Positions 18,418 to 28,007 of a DNA stretch of 52,254 nt are shown piece by piece; positions within the stretch are counted from its first letter, which is position 1, and the number at the start of each line of letters is the position of its first letter. The notes under the pieces were generated by a model. The model was not told the origin of the DNA and did not search any database. It was given only the letters and a program-made list of their open reading frames with translations. The stretch comes from Deltaproteobacteria bacterium (GTDB lineage Bacteria > Bdellovibrionota > Bacteriovoracia > Bacteriovoracales > Bacteriovoracaceae). The position numbers and the translations under genes were made by a program. The stretch is taken from contig SBGE01000059.1 of assembly GCA_006226755.1 (NCBI GenBank), forward strand, positions 1 to 52,254, read 5' to 3'.

Positions 18418-18963
18418 ATGGCGTATCTACTTCGAGGACTACTTTTACTTATGGTTAGTGGTGTCATTCTCACGATGCTAACTGCGTTTGGTTATGTAGA
18501 ACTTTCTTTGAATCATATTCAAATTGCTATTCCCGTCTTTCTCTACACAATTTTTGCTCAGGCCTTTGTAATGTTCTATTTTATTGGCGTTTCAAGATTG
18601 ATTAATAATATTTGGACAATTCTTTCCACCTCAACAAATTTGAATGAGTTGTTTGATAACCCACCTGCAGATCTCACGCCTTACACTAAGAAAGTTGAAA
18701 AGTTTGTTTATGACTCTACTCGTTGTAAGAGACAAACAATTCCGTGGACAATGATGATGTTGATTCTTGGAATGATTGCTTTTCTTCTCGGTGGTGCACA
18801 CGACACCAACATTGTTGAAAAAACAACCCACTCTGGAGTTGTTTATGGTTTCTTGGCCGCCATGTTAATTGGTTTTTTCAGACAGTGGTTTTATTTAGGG
18901 AAGAGTCATATTCTTCTTCGAAAAGTGAAAACGCTTTTTGAAATTCCTGATGCGCAAATGTAA
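18418..18963 (+). CDS. Four-helix membrane protein of unknown function
   Basis: A 181-residue protein with helices at about residues 5-24, 34-57, 105-125 and 137-158, and a charged loop (PPADLTPYTKKVEKFVYDSTRCKRQ) between the second and third. The third helix contains ILGMIAFLLGGAHDTNIVEK and may face a small ligand or ion. The ribosome site AAGGA precedes the ATG. It is divergent from the HEAT/Rieske operon, sharing its intergenic region, and converges on the next gene. No family is recognised; a role near respiration is only suggested by position. Confidence 0.7.
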   Translation: MAYLLRGLLLLMVSGVILTMLTAFGYVELSLNHIQIAIPVFLYTIFAQAFVMFYFIGVSRLINNIWTILSTSTNLNELFDNPPADLTPYTKKVEKFVYDSTRCKRQTIPWTMMMLILGMIAFLLGGAHDTNIVEKTTHSGVVYGFLAAMLIGFFRQWFYLGKSHILLRKVKTLFEIPDAQM

Positions 18964-18974
18964 ATTCAAGACTG

Positions 18975-20303
18975 TCAGATGTTTTTGATCCAGATGAAGA
19001 CTTTGTTTTGTCCTGGAGGATTTCTTCCTCGCGTTCTCGACTCATATAGAATTGAATCATCTATGTCCATAACTTGGGCCAGGAACTCTTTTAGAAATTG
19101 TCTCGGTACAAACAGGTTATAGTAAACACCGCCCGGAACAAACTTTCCTGGTTTAACTTTATCAACCTGTTTCACTTCATATTTTTCCAAGAGACCATTT
19201 AGTTTTGATTTGGCATCGACAGAGTTCACAGACTTCATCATCACCCGATAAACTTTCTTATTACCAAAGCGAGTATCTCGATATCCACCCTTACTCTTTT
19301 CTTCAAATTCAGATTCTTCTAAGTCCGCAACGTTGAAATCTTTAGGGAGAGAATCCCACGACGTCAAAACAACCTCGGATTCCACTTCGTAACGTTCTTC
19401 TTCGCGATAAAGAGTATCTTCTTCAATCTCAGATTCATCAATCTGCTCAATATCTTTGGGATCAAGAGTAAATCCTTTTTTGGCAAGATCCTCAGAAGAA
19501 GGTTTGAAGGTCAGCGTCCTGTTCAACCACTTGAACTGTGGTTCATAGATACTGATCTTATTGGAGAGGTAATCCTTATACCACTTGTTGGCGACTTGAA
19601 TTCCAGAAACAATCAAGAATCCAATAACGATAAATATAATGAACTCTTTGAAAATTTTAAACTGTTGCCCAACGGAAGCGTCTCTTCTGATCTTCTTTAT
19701 ATTGAGTTTATTGTGAAAAATCTCTTTTTTACTTTTTTCTAAAAGCTCTCCCCACTCCTCATATAAAGTCACTTCCATTGAAGGCATGATATCGTCATCA
19801 AGAGAGCGGCTGACAAGTGGAGGTAAATCAAAATCAGATTTGATTTTGTTATATTTCAAGTTCAAATTTTCTGATGAACGGTGTGGGATAAGAAAGCAGT
19901 CATTGAACTCCTCATCCAAATGAGGAAAACCTTCAATGAAAAAATTTCGAAGAATACCGGCCACTAATGTTGGATTGAGATTCATCTCGAAGGACAACTC
20001 TCCAATGGATAGTTCCTTCTTCATATAAACAAAACAAATGAACTTTTCTCGTAGCCACTGAAACCAACTCGATAGTGGACCAATCTTGACTCTTTCAGAA
20101 GCATAAACAAAACGCTCGGCCATTTGTCCTAGTGAAAGACCTTCAACAAAAAACATCTCCCAAAGATGTTCGAATTCATCCCGGTATCTGCCCTGCCAGG
20201 TCAAACCTTCCATATTGAGTTCAAGCCATTCTCTGAACTCAGCCAAGAACTCCTTATCTAATAAGGTGAAATGCTGAGGAGCCTGTACTGTTTCTGTTGA
20301 CAT
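18975..20303 (-). CDS. Large single-pass protein of unknown function
   Basis: About 442 residues from ATG 20303; a GTG three codons earlier is less likely. The N-terminal third (about 1-125) is helical and has two helix-turn-helix-like stretches (GLSLGQMAERFVYASERVKIG and ELSIGELSFEMNLNPTLVAGILR). One membrane helix follows at about 218-238 (EFIIFIVIGFLIVSGIQVA). An acidic linker with EEDTLYREEERYEVE leads to a C-terminal alpha/beta domain (about 350-442) reminiscent of periplasmic anti-sigma or ACT-like folds. A membrane-spanning regulator with a DNA-binding or sigma-like N-terminus is possible but unproved. Confidence 0.65.
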   Translation of the reverse strand: MSTETVQAPQHFTLLDKEFLAEFREWLELNMEGLTWQGRYRDEFEHLWEMFFVEGLSLGQMAERFVYASERVKIGPLSSWFQWLREKFICFVYMKKELSIGELSFEMNLNPTLVAGILRNFFIEGFPHLDEEFNDCFLIPHRSSENLNLKYNKIKSDFDLPPLVSRSLDDDIMPSMEVTLYEEWGELLEKSKKEIFHNKLNIKKIRRDASVGQQFKIFKEFIIFIVIGFLIVSGIQVANKWYKDYLSNKISIYEPQFKWLNRTLTFKPSSEDLAKKGFTLDPKDIEQIDESEIEEDTLYREEERYEVESEVVLTSWDSLPKDFNVADLEESEFEEKSKGGYRDTRFGNKKVYRVMMKSVNSVDAKSKLNGLLEKYEVKQVDKVKPGKFVPGGVYYNLFVPRQFLKEFLAQVMDIDDSILYESRTRGRNPPGQNKVFIWIKNI

Positions 20304-20429
20304 AATTTCCACAACTTACCCGACTGACAAGGGACAGTTTTTGCCTCCTTGTGAGCACCTGATGGTACTCCGTATCATATAGTATGAAGGCTCGTAATGA
20401 GTTGGTAAAGATACTTTGCGAGATAAAAT

Positions 20430-20858
20430 ATGAGTTCAACAGTCACAGATTATCAAGTCAGAAAGTTCAAAGAGCAGGAAGGTAAGCGCCTTTCTTATCA
20501 AATGAGAAAAGCCCGCGAAGAAGGGGCCAGGGACTATCAAAAAGAAGTTAAAAAGAATGAAAACATGCTTCATAGAATGAAAATGGAGTATGAAACCAAA
20601 ATTACCAATATGGAAAATGAGACTGAGCAGAAATTGGCAAAAATGCGAAAGAAGCACTCAAAATCCATTGAGATGGAGAACGAAAAACTCCAAGAAGAGC
20701 TGGTCAATTTAAGAACCGCTCATCAACAACAAAAAGACGAAATTAAGTCAGCTCAGTCAAATGAGCTCAGAGATATTAAGGAATCGCATGCCAAAACCCT
20801 TGAGCGTGCTGAGACCAAGTTCAAAAAAGAAATGTTGAAATACGAGACAGTATCATAA
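20430..20858 (+). CDS. Coiled-coil protein
   Basis: A 142-residue protein that is almost entirely charged heptad-repeat helix, rich in Lys, Glu and Met (MKMEYETKITNMENETEQKL). It has no signal peptide or membrane helix, so it is probably cytoplasmic. It is followed 14 bases later by the FliG C-domain gene on the same strand, so the two are likely co-transcribed. A coiled coil beside a FliG-like domain recalls the FliH-type helpers of flagellar motors, but sequence similarity cannot be claimed. The function is unknown. Confidence 0.7.
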   Translation: MSSTVTDYQVRKFKEQEGKRLSYQMRKAREEGARDYQKEVKKNENMLHRMKMEYETKITNMENETEQKLAKMRKKHSKSIEMENEKLQEELVNLRTAHQQQKDEIKSAQSNELRDIKESHAKTLERAETKFKKEMLKYETVS

Positions 20859-20872
20859 GTAGGAGCGAATAG

Positions 20873-21298
20873 ATGGAATTTACAAGCGAAAATGGAATCT
20901 TCTTGAACGGTAAAGCACAAATTGTAGAAATGCTTCAAATTATGGATTCTGGCTCAAAAGAAAAACTACTAAGAAATATTCGAATGAGAAACCCTGCCCT
21001 GGCCAACGAGCTAGCAGAGCAAAGTTTAACCTTTGATGATCTTGATAACCTGGCCGACGAAGACATCATCAATCTTTTTTCATATATCAAAGCACCAATC
21101 ATTGGTGTAGCTCTTAAAAATGTAAAAGTGGAATTCCAAAGACGAGTTCTGGGGCTTGCTCCGAGAACTTTTGCCGAAGAAGCTTATACTATAATGACCA
21201 AAGACTTAAGAGACGAAAAAGCAATGATCAAAAAAGCTCAACAGAAAGTGATTGATACATTGGTTTCTCTTTCGAGAAGAGGAAGAGTTTCTCTTTAA
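20873..21298 (+). CDS. Stand-alone FliG C-terminal domain protein
   Basis: A 141-residue protein matching the C-terminal half of the flagellar switch protein FliG, not the N-terminal or EHPQR middle parts. The pattern NPALANELAEQSLTFDDLDN, LADEDIINLFSYIK, GVALKNVKVEFQRRVLGLAP and the final DEKAMIKKAQQKVIDTL with RRGRVSL follow the FliG torque domain in order. That domain contacts the stator, so this could be a switch-like component, a motor brake, or a protein used elsewhere. The ribosome site AGGAG is close to the ATG. Its stop overlaps the convergent CNBD gene by four bases. Confidence 0.8.
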   Translation: MEFTSENGIFLNGKAQIVEMLQIMDSGSKEKLLRNIRMRNPALANELAEQSLTFDDLDNLADEDIINLFSYIKAPIIGVALKNVKVEFQRRVLGLAPRTFAEEAYTIMTKDLRDEKAMIKKAQQKVIDTLVSLSRRGRVSL

Positions 21299-21774
21299 TT
21301 GAGTCCTCTTCTATCACGATATTTTTGAATTTCAGTTTGAAGAAGTTTTTCTTCTTCAGTAGACAAATCATTTCCAACATCAAAGATATCATCAATAATT
21401 CTATGTTCACGAAGGATCTCAATCCCCCCACGAAGTCGATCTGTTAGGGTCTGCATAATATCATTAACCCACGACGGACAACTTTTGATTACTTTTCTAA
21501 TATCAGACTTCTTGATCATCAAGACTTCAGAATGTTGTGTGGCTACTGCACAAGCAGCACGAGGCTCATCAGAAAACATGGACAATTCACCAATGAAATC
21601 CCTTTCCCTCACAATCGAAATTGGAACTAACCTTTTTCCATTTTCTTTGAGAACTCGGATCTCTCCTGAAACAACAATATAAAGAAAATTAGAAGGTTCG
21701 CCCTCAACGAAAAGAACGTGTCCCTTTTTCATTTTAATGACGTCATCAAAATTACTTTCTTGTAAATCGCTCAT
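21295..21774 (-). CDS. Cyclic-nucleotide-binding domain protein
   Basis: A 159-residue protein with one CNBD (about residues 15-115) and a helical tail. The phosphate-binding cassette is present as FIGELSMFSDEPRAACAVAT, with the Gly-Glu and Arg-Ala positions that bind cAMP or cGMP in this family. No DNA-binding domain follows, unlike CRP, so it probably works by binding a partner. Its ATG lies within the last 23 bases of the ppx gene, and it ends the minus-strand operon that begins at glmU or glmS. Confidence 0.9.
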   Translation of the reverse strand: MSDLQESNFDDVIKMKKGHVLFVEGEPSNFLYIVVSGEIRVLKENGKRLVPISIVRERDFIGELSMFSDEPRAACAVATQHSEVLMIKKSDIRKVIKSCPSWVNDIMQTLTDRLRGGIEILREHRIIDDIFDVGNDLSTEEEKLLQTEIQKYRDRRGLN

Positions 21775-22669
21775 CTATACTCCCTTCATATAGGGTACCA
21801 TGTCTCAGTCCGTAAGTGGAAATTTCAAGTGTTTCGACTCCTAGACTCAACCCAAGTGCTCTTGCAACGCGAGCACCAGCACCTATAGTTCTGGTCCTCT
21901 TACCCAAAAATGGATACTGCTCATGAAGATCCTGTTTCTCCATAGTCAAAATTTTATCTGTAAAGTCACAGAATTCAGAAAAGACAATTTTCTGTTTGTT
22001 GATTTTTTTACCTTCAAAACTGGTTAGGCCTTTCATCATTCCGCCAAGGGAAGTCATACTACCAGCGACACCAATAATTGATTTGGTTTTATAGTTGGAG
22101 AGATCATTCTTTTTTAATATCTCATCCATTTTTTCCTGAAACTTTCCTTCATCAATCCAGTCTTGTGCGCGGACAGAACCCACTGGCAAAGACACTGTCT
22201 TTCTTACTTTGAATGGCTTGGACTTCACTAAAATAAGTTCCGTGCTGGCTCCGCCGACGTCCATAATAACGTCATCTTCACCATCTTCAGTAGTTGTTGA
22301 AAGAGTTACTCCCCTAGCCGTGTAATAAGCTTCACCTTCACCGGATATGATTTTAACGATGAATCCGAATTTCTTTCGAACTTCTGTGAAAAAATCTTCT
22401 GAATTCGATGCCACTCGACTAGCTTCTGTTGCAGTTACTAAAACTTCTGATGATTCTATGTCGTACTTTTTAAGTATTGTTTTGAATTCTTTGAACGCAT
22501 CAATAGTATCGAGCATCGCCTGCTTGGTGAATTTACCAGAAGAGTCCAAATTTCTACCGAGACCTGTAATAATTGAAGTATCAGAGATTTCCTCAATTCC
22601 ATTCTCAGTTACATCACCAATCAGCAATAATACGCTATTAGATCCAATATCAATCGATGCACGTAGCAT
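21752..22669 (-). CDS. ppx: Ppx/GppA exopolyphosphatase-family phosphatase
   Basis: A 305-residue member of the ASKHA fold family that removes phosphate from polyphosphate or pppGpp. It shows the phosphate-1 loop ASIDIGSNSVLLLIGDV at the N-terminus, VTATEASRVASNSEDF, the catalytic-loop ISGEGEAYYTARG, the phosphate-2 loop IMDVGGASTELILV and the adenosine-like AGSMTSLGGM. It is the short form, without the C-terminal HD-like domain of E. coli Ppx. A GGAG ribosome site precedes the ATG, two bases after the mtnA stop. Substrate preference cannot be told from sequence. Confidence 0.93.
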   Translation of the reverse strand: MLRASIDIGSNSVLLLIGDVTENGIEEISDTSIITGLGRNLDSSGKFTKQAMLDTIDAFKEFKTILKKYDIESSEVLVTATEASRVASNSEDFFTEVRKKFGFIVKIISGEGEAYYTARGVTLSTTTEDGEDDVIMDVGGASTELILVKSKPFKVRKTVSLPVGSVRAQDWIDEGKFQEKMDEILKKNDLSNYKTKSIIGVAGSMTSLGGMMKGLTSFEGKKINKQKIVFSEFCDFTDKILTMEKQDLHEQYPFLGKRTRTIGAGARVARALGLSLGVETLEISTYGLRHGTLYEGSIDERFTRK

Positions 22670-22671
22670 GG

Positions 22672-23727
22672 TTATTCTCCAAGAATAGTTTTCATATTTT
22701 CACGATTCACAGGATGGACTTCCCCCTTCTCGCAAAAAATACTCGTCACAAGTTTGTGATCAGTCACATCAAAGCTCGGGTTAAAGGCCCTAGCCCCCTC
22801 AGGTGCCAATCGAACCCCTTTGCAAAAGAGTATTTCATCTTCTGGGCGCATTTCTATTTCAATCTGATTTCCAGAATCAAGTGACATATCAAATGAAGAG
22901 AATGGAGCAACTACAAAAAATGGTACTCCATAATGATTTGAAATAATTGAAAGACCTGATGATCCAACCTTATTTGCAGTATCTCCATTGGAAACAATTC
23001 GATCAGCGCCTATAAAAACAGCATCGACCTTACCCGATTTCATTAAGTGAGAAGCAGCTCCCTCGACCACGATTTCATGCTTAATATTTTCCTTCATCAA
23101 CTCCCAACTGGTGAGTCTGATTCCTTGCATGTACGGTCTCGTTTCCGAAGCGTATACATGATTAACTTTTCCGATAGCATTCATATGGGAAATGACTCCC
23201 AATGCTGTCCCCATTGGACCACAGGCCAAAAAACCAGTGTTACAAAGGGTCATCAGATTGAGCTTTTTATCACCATAAATAGCTTCCAGTCTTTTCTCAG
23301 CAAGTTTGGCCATGGTCATATTATCTGATTCAAGTTTTTTCATTGAATCAATCAATTTTTGCATCAATAAATCTGCAGTACCTTCCCATGTTCCTTTCTC
23401 TATTACATGAGCAGCGATAGCTTTATATGACATGTCTATTTCGTACATTAGGTTTACAGCAGTTGGTCTCGCTGTCTTCATATATTCGCAAGTTTGTTTA
23501 AACTCATCTAAGTTTTTATATTGTTTGGAATTTAGATCAAGAATAAGACCTGCAATGGCCGTAAAACCAATAAGAGGAGCTCCTCTTACAACCATATCTT
23601 TAATAGCAACAAAAGCATCATCCAGAGTATTTCCTGGTAGATAGATTTCTTCCAACGGAAGTTTCCTCTGATCGAGAAATTCAAATCCAGTTTTATTTCC
23701 TCTTATTGGTACATAGTTCACATTCAT
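22672..23727 (-). CDS. mtnA: S-methyl-5-thioribose-1-phosphate isomerase
   Basis: Methionine-salvage enzyme that converts the aldose MTR-1-phosphate to the ketose MTRu-1-phosphate; related to eIF2B subunits. Family features are VVRGAPLIGFTAIAGL, the catalytic-Cys segment TLCNTGFLACGPMGTALGV, ASETRPYMQGIRLTSWEL and the catalytic-Asp segment VFIGADRIVSNGDTANKVG. The ATG at 23727 overlaps the upstream stop as ATGA and has a GAGG site; a longer frame starting upstream lies inside the AsmA-like gene. Length 351 fits the family. No other salvage genes are adjacent. Confidence 0.93.
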   Translation of the reverse strand: MNVNYVPIRGNKTGFEFLDQRKLPLEEIYLPGNTLDDAFVAIKDMVVRGAPLIGFTAIAGLILDLNSKQYKNLDEFKQTCEYMKTARPTAVNLMYEIDMSYKAIAAHVIEKGTWEGTADLLMQKLIDSMKKLESDNMTMAKLAEKRLEAIYGDKKLNLMTLCNTGFLACGPMGTALGVISHMNAIGKVNHVYASETRPYMQGIRLTSWELMKENIKHEIVVEGAASHLMKSGKVDAVFIGADRIVSNGDTANKVGSSGLSIISNHYGVPFFVVAPFSSFDMSLDSGNQIEIEMRPEDEILFCKGVRLAPEGARAFNPSFDVTDHKLVTSIFCEKGEVHPVNRENMKTILGE

Positions 23728-25754
23728 TTTTTCAACCTCAACGCATTTATCGTGTACATCAGATCGGGTAACCATTCTTCATCATTCGCACGAATTCGAA
23801 TTGGTATAATTGCCGGAAGCTTTGCCTTATCCCACAAATCACCGCTCAAATTATTTACTTCTACAAAAACTTCAGAACCTTGATACGGAAAGACGTCTTT
23901 TTCTTTCAATATGCTGATTCGCCCGTTGGCAGATAATTGATAGTCATTTTTTTCTTCTCTTAATATCAACTCATCAATTAGAACTGTGCTGTCACCAATA
24001 TTCGAGCGTAGTTTAATGTAATTAATTCTACTTTTTCTGGTCGCCTTCATGGACTCTGGTGCAATCTTGGAGACAAACTCTGCAATTCTATCAACGACCT
24101 TGAACTTTGAGAGATCGGCATCGAAAACTTCCATATTTACGGCAATTGATCGGGTTTTAACTGGAGGAAAGTTGTAACTTCCAACAATCGCTCCTTGATA
24201 AATACCACTCAATCCGCTTTCAGCATTTGGAAGAAACGATGAAACTGCCATAATGTTGAACTTCTCAAACCCTAGAGATCCTGAAATTCTTTTCTCACTC
24301 ACCTTGAACTGACCGTCAAGTTTTCCTTCTTTTCCAAAAGTCATCTGGAAATCTTCAGAAACATAATTTTCAAGATTTTTTTGGAAGCTTGCCTTGGCAT
24401 TAAGAAGTTCACTACCGAAGGAACATTTTTCAACTTCCAGATTGATATTCTCAATCGTTTTACTCCAAGACTTGTCTTTTAGTAATTCCTTCAAAGCTGG
24501 GAAAAACGTTTTTTTCTTCAAGGCCATACTTCTAAGATCGACATTGAATAGTTTGACATCAATCAATCTAGGCTTGAACTGAGATAATCTTCCAATTGAG
24601 TCCGCTTTTGAAAACTCAATTTTAGTAAGGAGCTGACCTTCTGAAAAGCGCCCCTTCATCTCTATGCCAGCGCGATCAACATCCCAGTAGCCATTGAAAT
24701 TAGAAAAGAAATTCATTTCGCCAATATTTATTTCGATTGGAGACACTGTATTGAACTTCAAATCGACGGCTTCAACTCTTTTATCCTTGAAAGTAATGTC
24801 ACCCTTTAAGGCCAATGAACTCTTTTTTATTTGCTCTGGAAGCTCTTCAATTAGTCCCATTTTTATCAAAGTTTCCAAGTTTAGGTTTGCATCCAGTGAT
24901 TTTAAATCAACCTGACCACGTTCTTTGAATGTAATCTCTGAGTTAAAATAATTGTCCCCCATAAATGAAACTTTACCCTTCAATAGTTGCATTTCATCAG
25001 TAGTCAAAAGTAAAGAGCCATTCAAATCTTCTATATCGAGGTTCTTCTCGTCGATTGAAAGATTTGTGATAGTCAGTACGGATTTCGTATTTAATTTTCC
25101 ATAACTGACGGTTTCTTTTAAGTTCAACTCACCTACAGTTCGAAGACCTACAGAAAAGGTCTTTCCGATAATTTTTTTACTGATCTGCCCACTAACTTCA
25201 TAGGCTGTATAAGTGTCCCATTTGAAGTTCTTGATTTTCATCTCATCAATATTCAAGGACTGTTTCATTCCATTAAAGACTATTGTTTTCAAATCAAAAT
25301 CAAATTTCGAATCTTTATGAAATGTTGAAAAGCCTAATATGTTTCGATAGGCCGCTCTCTCTTGAAGTTTTTCTGCGGATATCACAGATTTAAATTTATC
25401 GTTGTAATTGATCTCCAGGCCTTCAATCCTAAATCTGACAGGCACGCCTGACCAAAACAAGGAGCTCCATGGAGTAGAAATTTCAAACTTTTTAAGATTG
25501 ATATATGTTTGTCCTGTAGTTGCATCAAGAACCTTGAGTCCATCTAGTTTGACTGAAATATTCAATCCAATAGAAGTACTCATTTTTCCAGGCAAGACTT
25601 TACTGTTTTCAAGAATCAAAGAAAGGTTTTCTTGAAGCTCTTTACTCAGAGTATCTTTATTCACTCTTTCATTGATAAGAAAACCAAATGCGACAACCAT
25701 CACAATGAAAAGCAAAGGGAAAACAATGAATGTGATTTTTTTGGTTTTTTCCAT
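23724..25754 (-). CDS. AsmA-like inner-membrane-anchored protein
   Basis: A 676-residue protein with an N-terminal membrane helix (about residues 7-27) followed by a long beta-rich periplasmic region. The N-terminal part (SLILENSKVLPGKMSTSIG, GLKVLDATTGQTYINLKKFE, TPWSSLFWSGVPVRFRIEGLE) and the C-terminal RAxVFDADL-like and LDGQFKVSEKRISG parts look like the AsmA family, which shapes or bridges lipid between membranes. The assignment is based on architecture more than on a strict motif. It starts one base after the uvrD stop and overlaps mtnA by four bases, so it is part of the operon. Confidence 0.72.
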   Translation of the reverse strand: MEKTKKITFIVFPLLFIVMVVAFGFLINERVNKDTLSKELQENLSLILENSKVLPGKMSTSIGLNISVKLDGLKVLDATTGQTYINLKKFEISTPWSSLFWSGVPVRFRIEGLEINYNDKFKSVISAEKLQERAAYRNILGFSTFHKDSKFDFDLKTIVFNGMKQSLNIDEMKIKNFKWDTYTAYEVSGQISKKIIGKTFSVGLRTVGELNLKETVSYGKLNTKSVLTITNLSIDEKNLDIEDLNGSLLLTTDEMQLLKGKVSFMGDNYFNSEITFKERGQVDLKSLDANLNLETLIKMGLIEELPEQIKKSSLALKGDITFKDKRVEAVDLKFNTVSPIEINIGEMNFFSNFNGYWDVDRAGIEMKGRFSEGQLLTKIEFSKADSIGRLSQFKPRLIDVKLFNVDLRSMALKKKTFFPALKELLKDKSWSKTIENINLEVEKCSFGSELLNAKASFQKNLENYVSEDFQMTFGKEGKLDGQFKVSEKRISGSLGFEKFNIMAVSSFLPNAESGLSGIYQGAIVGSYNFPPVKTRSIAVNMEVFDADLSKFKVVDRIAEFVSKIAPESMKATRKSRINYIKLRSNIGDSTVLIDELILREEKNDYQLSANGRISILKEKDVFPYQGSEVFVEVNNLSGDLWDKAKLPAIIPIRIRANDEEWLPDLMYTINALRLKK

Positions 25755-25755
25755 C

Positions 25756-28002
25756 CTAGATTAAAGTCAATGGTGCGAATTTCACCATGAACTTCTTATT
25801 GACTCCATCCTTGAATCTAATTGTTACTTTTTCATCTGGTCCAAAGCCTTCACTATCAATGACAGACCCCTCACCATATAGAGAGTGAATCACTTTGGAT
25901 CCTGTTTTATATTTCGATTCGGGTTGGTTTCTTGAAACAACCCAAGTTTTTTCTTCAGAATCAAATTCCTGTTCTTGATTGAAATCATCATATTCATCAT
26001 CCATATCATCCCAACTATTTGAAGATGATCCTGAAATCTTTCCTACTTTTCTCCAAGTATAATACTTATTTGGGATTTCATTGATAAATCGACTAGGCCC
26101 ATTGAATTTCAACTGACCATAAAGCATTCTTCCCTGAGCAAAACAGATATAAAGTTTCTTCATGGCCCTAGTCATGGCAACATAAAACAGACGTCTTTCT
26201 TCTTCGAGACCAAAGTCCTGAAACTCTTCCAAACTTCTTATACTTGGAAATATATTCTCTTCTACCCCGCAAAGAAAAACGTGATTGAATTCCAATCCTT
26301 TTGCTCCATGAATAGTCATCAAAGAGACTTCCCCAAGATCCATTCCCATATCTTCATTATTTGAAGTATCAAGAGTTACTGTTTCGAGAAATCCCCCTAA
26401 ATCAGGTTTTTGAGTAGAGGTTTCATATTGCTTGATGGCCGAAGAAAGTTCTTCAAGGTTTTCGATTCGAGCCTGCGATTCATAGTCCTTTCTGGCCTTA
26501 AGACTGTCCAGATAACCAGATTCATGTAGAACAGACTCATAAATTTCACTTGGGAGCTTTCCAGAGCTATCTGAAAGTCTGGCCTCGACATACATATTGG
26601 CAAGAGTTCCCAAGCTAGACCTGACTTTGGCCGATAATTTCATATCTTTGTAATCTGATGGGTTATCCACAACTGTTTCCACAATTTCTGGAAGAGAGAC
26701 CCCATCTCTGATGGCAACATTTTCCAATTTTCTCAAAGTAGTGGCTCCAATTCCACGACTTGGAACATTCACGATTCTACTGAATGCCAAACTATCCTTT
26801 GAGTTCACGATTACTCGCAAATAGGCCAACATGTCTTTGATTTCTTTTCTCTCGTAGAACTTCACTCCACCGACTACACGATAAGGAATATTTGCTCTTC
26901 TCAATTGATCTTCAATAGTACGAGACTGAGCATTAGTTCTATAGAAAACCGCCATTTCTCTCGTGGGATTTCCCTCTTTACTCAGACTGATGATGGTATT
27001 TGTAATGAATTCAGCTTCTTCTTTTTCATTAAAACATTCAATGACTTCAATTTCCTCACCTGTAGGATTTGAAGTCCACATTTCTTTACCTTTACGATGC
27101 GTATTCCTAGCGATGACACTTGAAGCTGCTTCAATTATGTTTCGGCTGGATCTGTAGTTTTGCTCTAACTTCATCACATTGGCTTCAGGAAAATTTTCTT
27201 CAAACTCCAAGATGTTTCGAATGTCTGCCCCTCTCCAGCTATAAATGGATTGATCTTCATCCCCAACAACACAAATGTTTCTTTTGGCCTTGGATAGATA
27301 GTTTAACAATTTAAACTGGGCTCGATTTGTATCTTGATACTCGTCCACTAAAATATAATCAAATCGGTTGATATACTTAGTTAAGACATCCGGGAACTTT
27401 TCAAATAGATGTAAAACTCCGGTTATCAATCCGCCGAAATCAACAGCGTTCGATTTTCTAAGTTCATTGGTATATTCATTGTAGTAAGCAAAGAAAGGAT
27501 CTGATCGGTCTATATCAAAGTCTTCTTCGTCTTCAATTCCAACATAGTAACCAAGATTATTCAGCCCATCCATGTAGTTCAGGACTTCATAAGGACTCAG
27601 TTCTTTGGTAGAAATTCCATGCCGAGATAGAACTTGCTTGATGACTGCTTTGCTTTCAGAAGTATCGTAAATCGTAAAATTACGGCTTAGTCCTATATAT
27701 TGAGCCTCAGATCGCAAGACTCTGGCACAAAAGGCGTGAAAGGTTGTAACTGAAAGTGCCCCGGCATCAGATGAAACTTGAGTGGCAATTCTATCTCTCA
27801 TTTCACGAGCAGCTTTATTTGAAAATGTCAGGGCCAGAACTTTGAAAGGAGAAATTCCTTTTTGTTCAATTAGGTAACTGATTTTAGTAACGAGTGTTTT
27901 AGTTTTCCCCGATCCTGCACCAGCAAGAATCATCAAAGGACCATCAGTATGCAGAACTGCATTTCTTTGTTGGTCATTTAAACTTTTTAAAACCTCTTCC
28001 AT
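25756..28002 (-). CDS. uvrD: UvrD/PcrA-type DNA helicase
   Basis: A superfamily 1A 3'-5' DNA helicase for repair and replication-fork clearance. Motifs in order: LNDQQRNAVLHTDGPLMILA with Walker A AGAGSGKTKTL, LTFSNKAAREM (Ia), VDEYQDTN (II), GDEDQSIYSWRGAD (III), LEQNYRSS (IV), MTIHGAKGLEFNHVFL (V) and EERRLFYVAMTRA (VI). The last 60 residues (GSKVIHSLYGEGSVIDSEGF) form the Tudor-like RNA-polymerase-binding tail typical of PcrA/UvrD. Length 748 is normal. It begins five bases after glmS. Confidence 0.97.
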   Translation of the reverse strand: MEEVLKSLNDQQRNAVLHTDGPLMILAGAGSGKTKTLVTKISYLIEQKGISPFKVLALTFSNKAAREMRDRIATQVSSDAGALSVTTFHAFCARVLRSEAQYIGLSRNFTIYDTSESKAVIKQVLSRHGISTKELSPYEVLNYMDGLNNLGYYVGIEDEEDFDIDRSDPFFAYYNEYTNELRKSNAVDFGGLITGVLHLFEKFPDVLTKYINRFDYILVDEYQDTNRAQFKLLNYLSKAKRNICVVGDEDQSIYSWRGADIRNILEFEENFPEANVMKLEQNYRSSRNIIEAASSVIARNTHRKGKEMWTSNPTGEEIEVIECFNEKEEAEFITNTIISLSKEGNPTREMAVFYRTNAQSRTIEDQLRRANIPYRVVGGVKFYERKEIKDMLAYLRVIVNSKDSLAFSRIVNVPSRGIGATTLRKLENVAIRDGVSLPEIVETVVDNPSDYKDMKLSAKVRSSLGTLANMYVEARLSDSSGKLPSEIYESVLHESGYLDSLKARKDYESQARIENLEELSSAIKQYETSTQKPDLGGFLETVTLDTSNNEDMGMDLGEVSLMTIHGAKGLEFNHVFLCGVEENIFPSIRSLEEFQDFGLEEERRLFYVAMTRAMKKLYICFAQGRMLYGQLKFNGPSRFINEIPNKYYTWRKVGKISGSSSNSWDDMDDEYDDFNQEQEFDSEEKTWVVSRNQPESKYKTGSKVIHSLYGEGSVIDSEGFGPDEKVTIRFKDGVNKKFMVKFAPLTLI

Positions 28003-28007
28003 TCACC

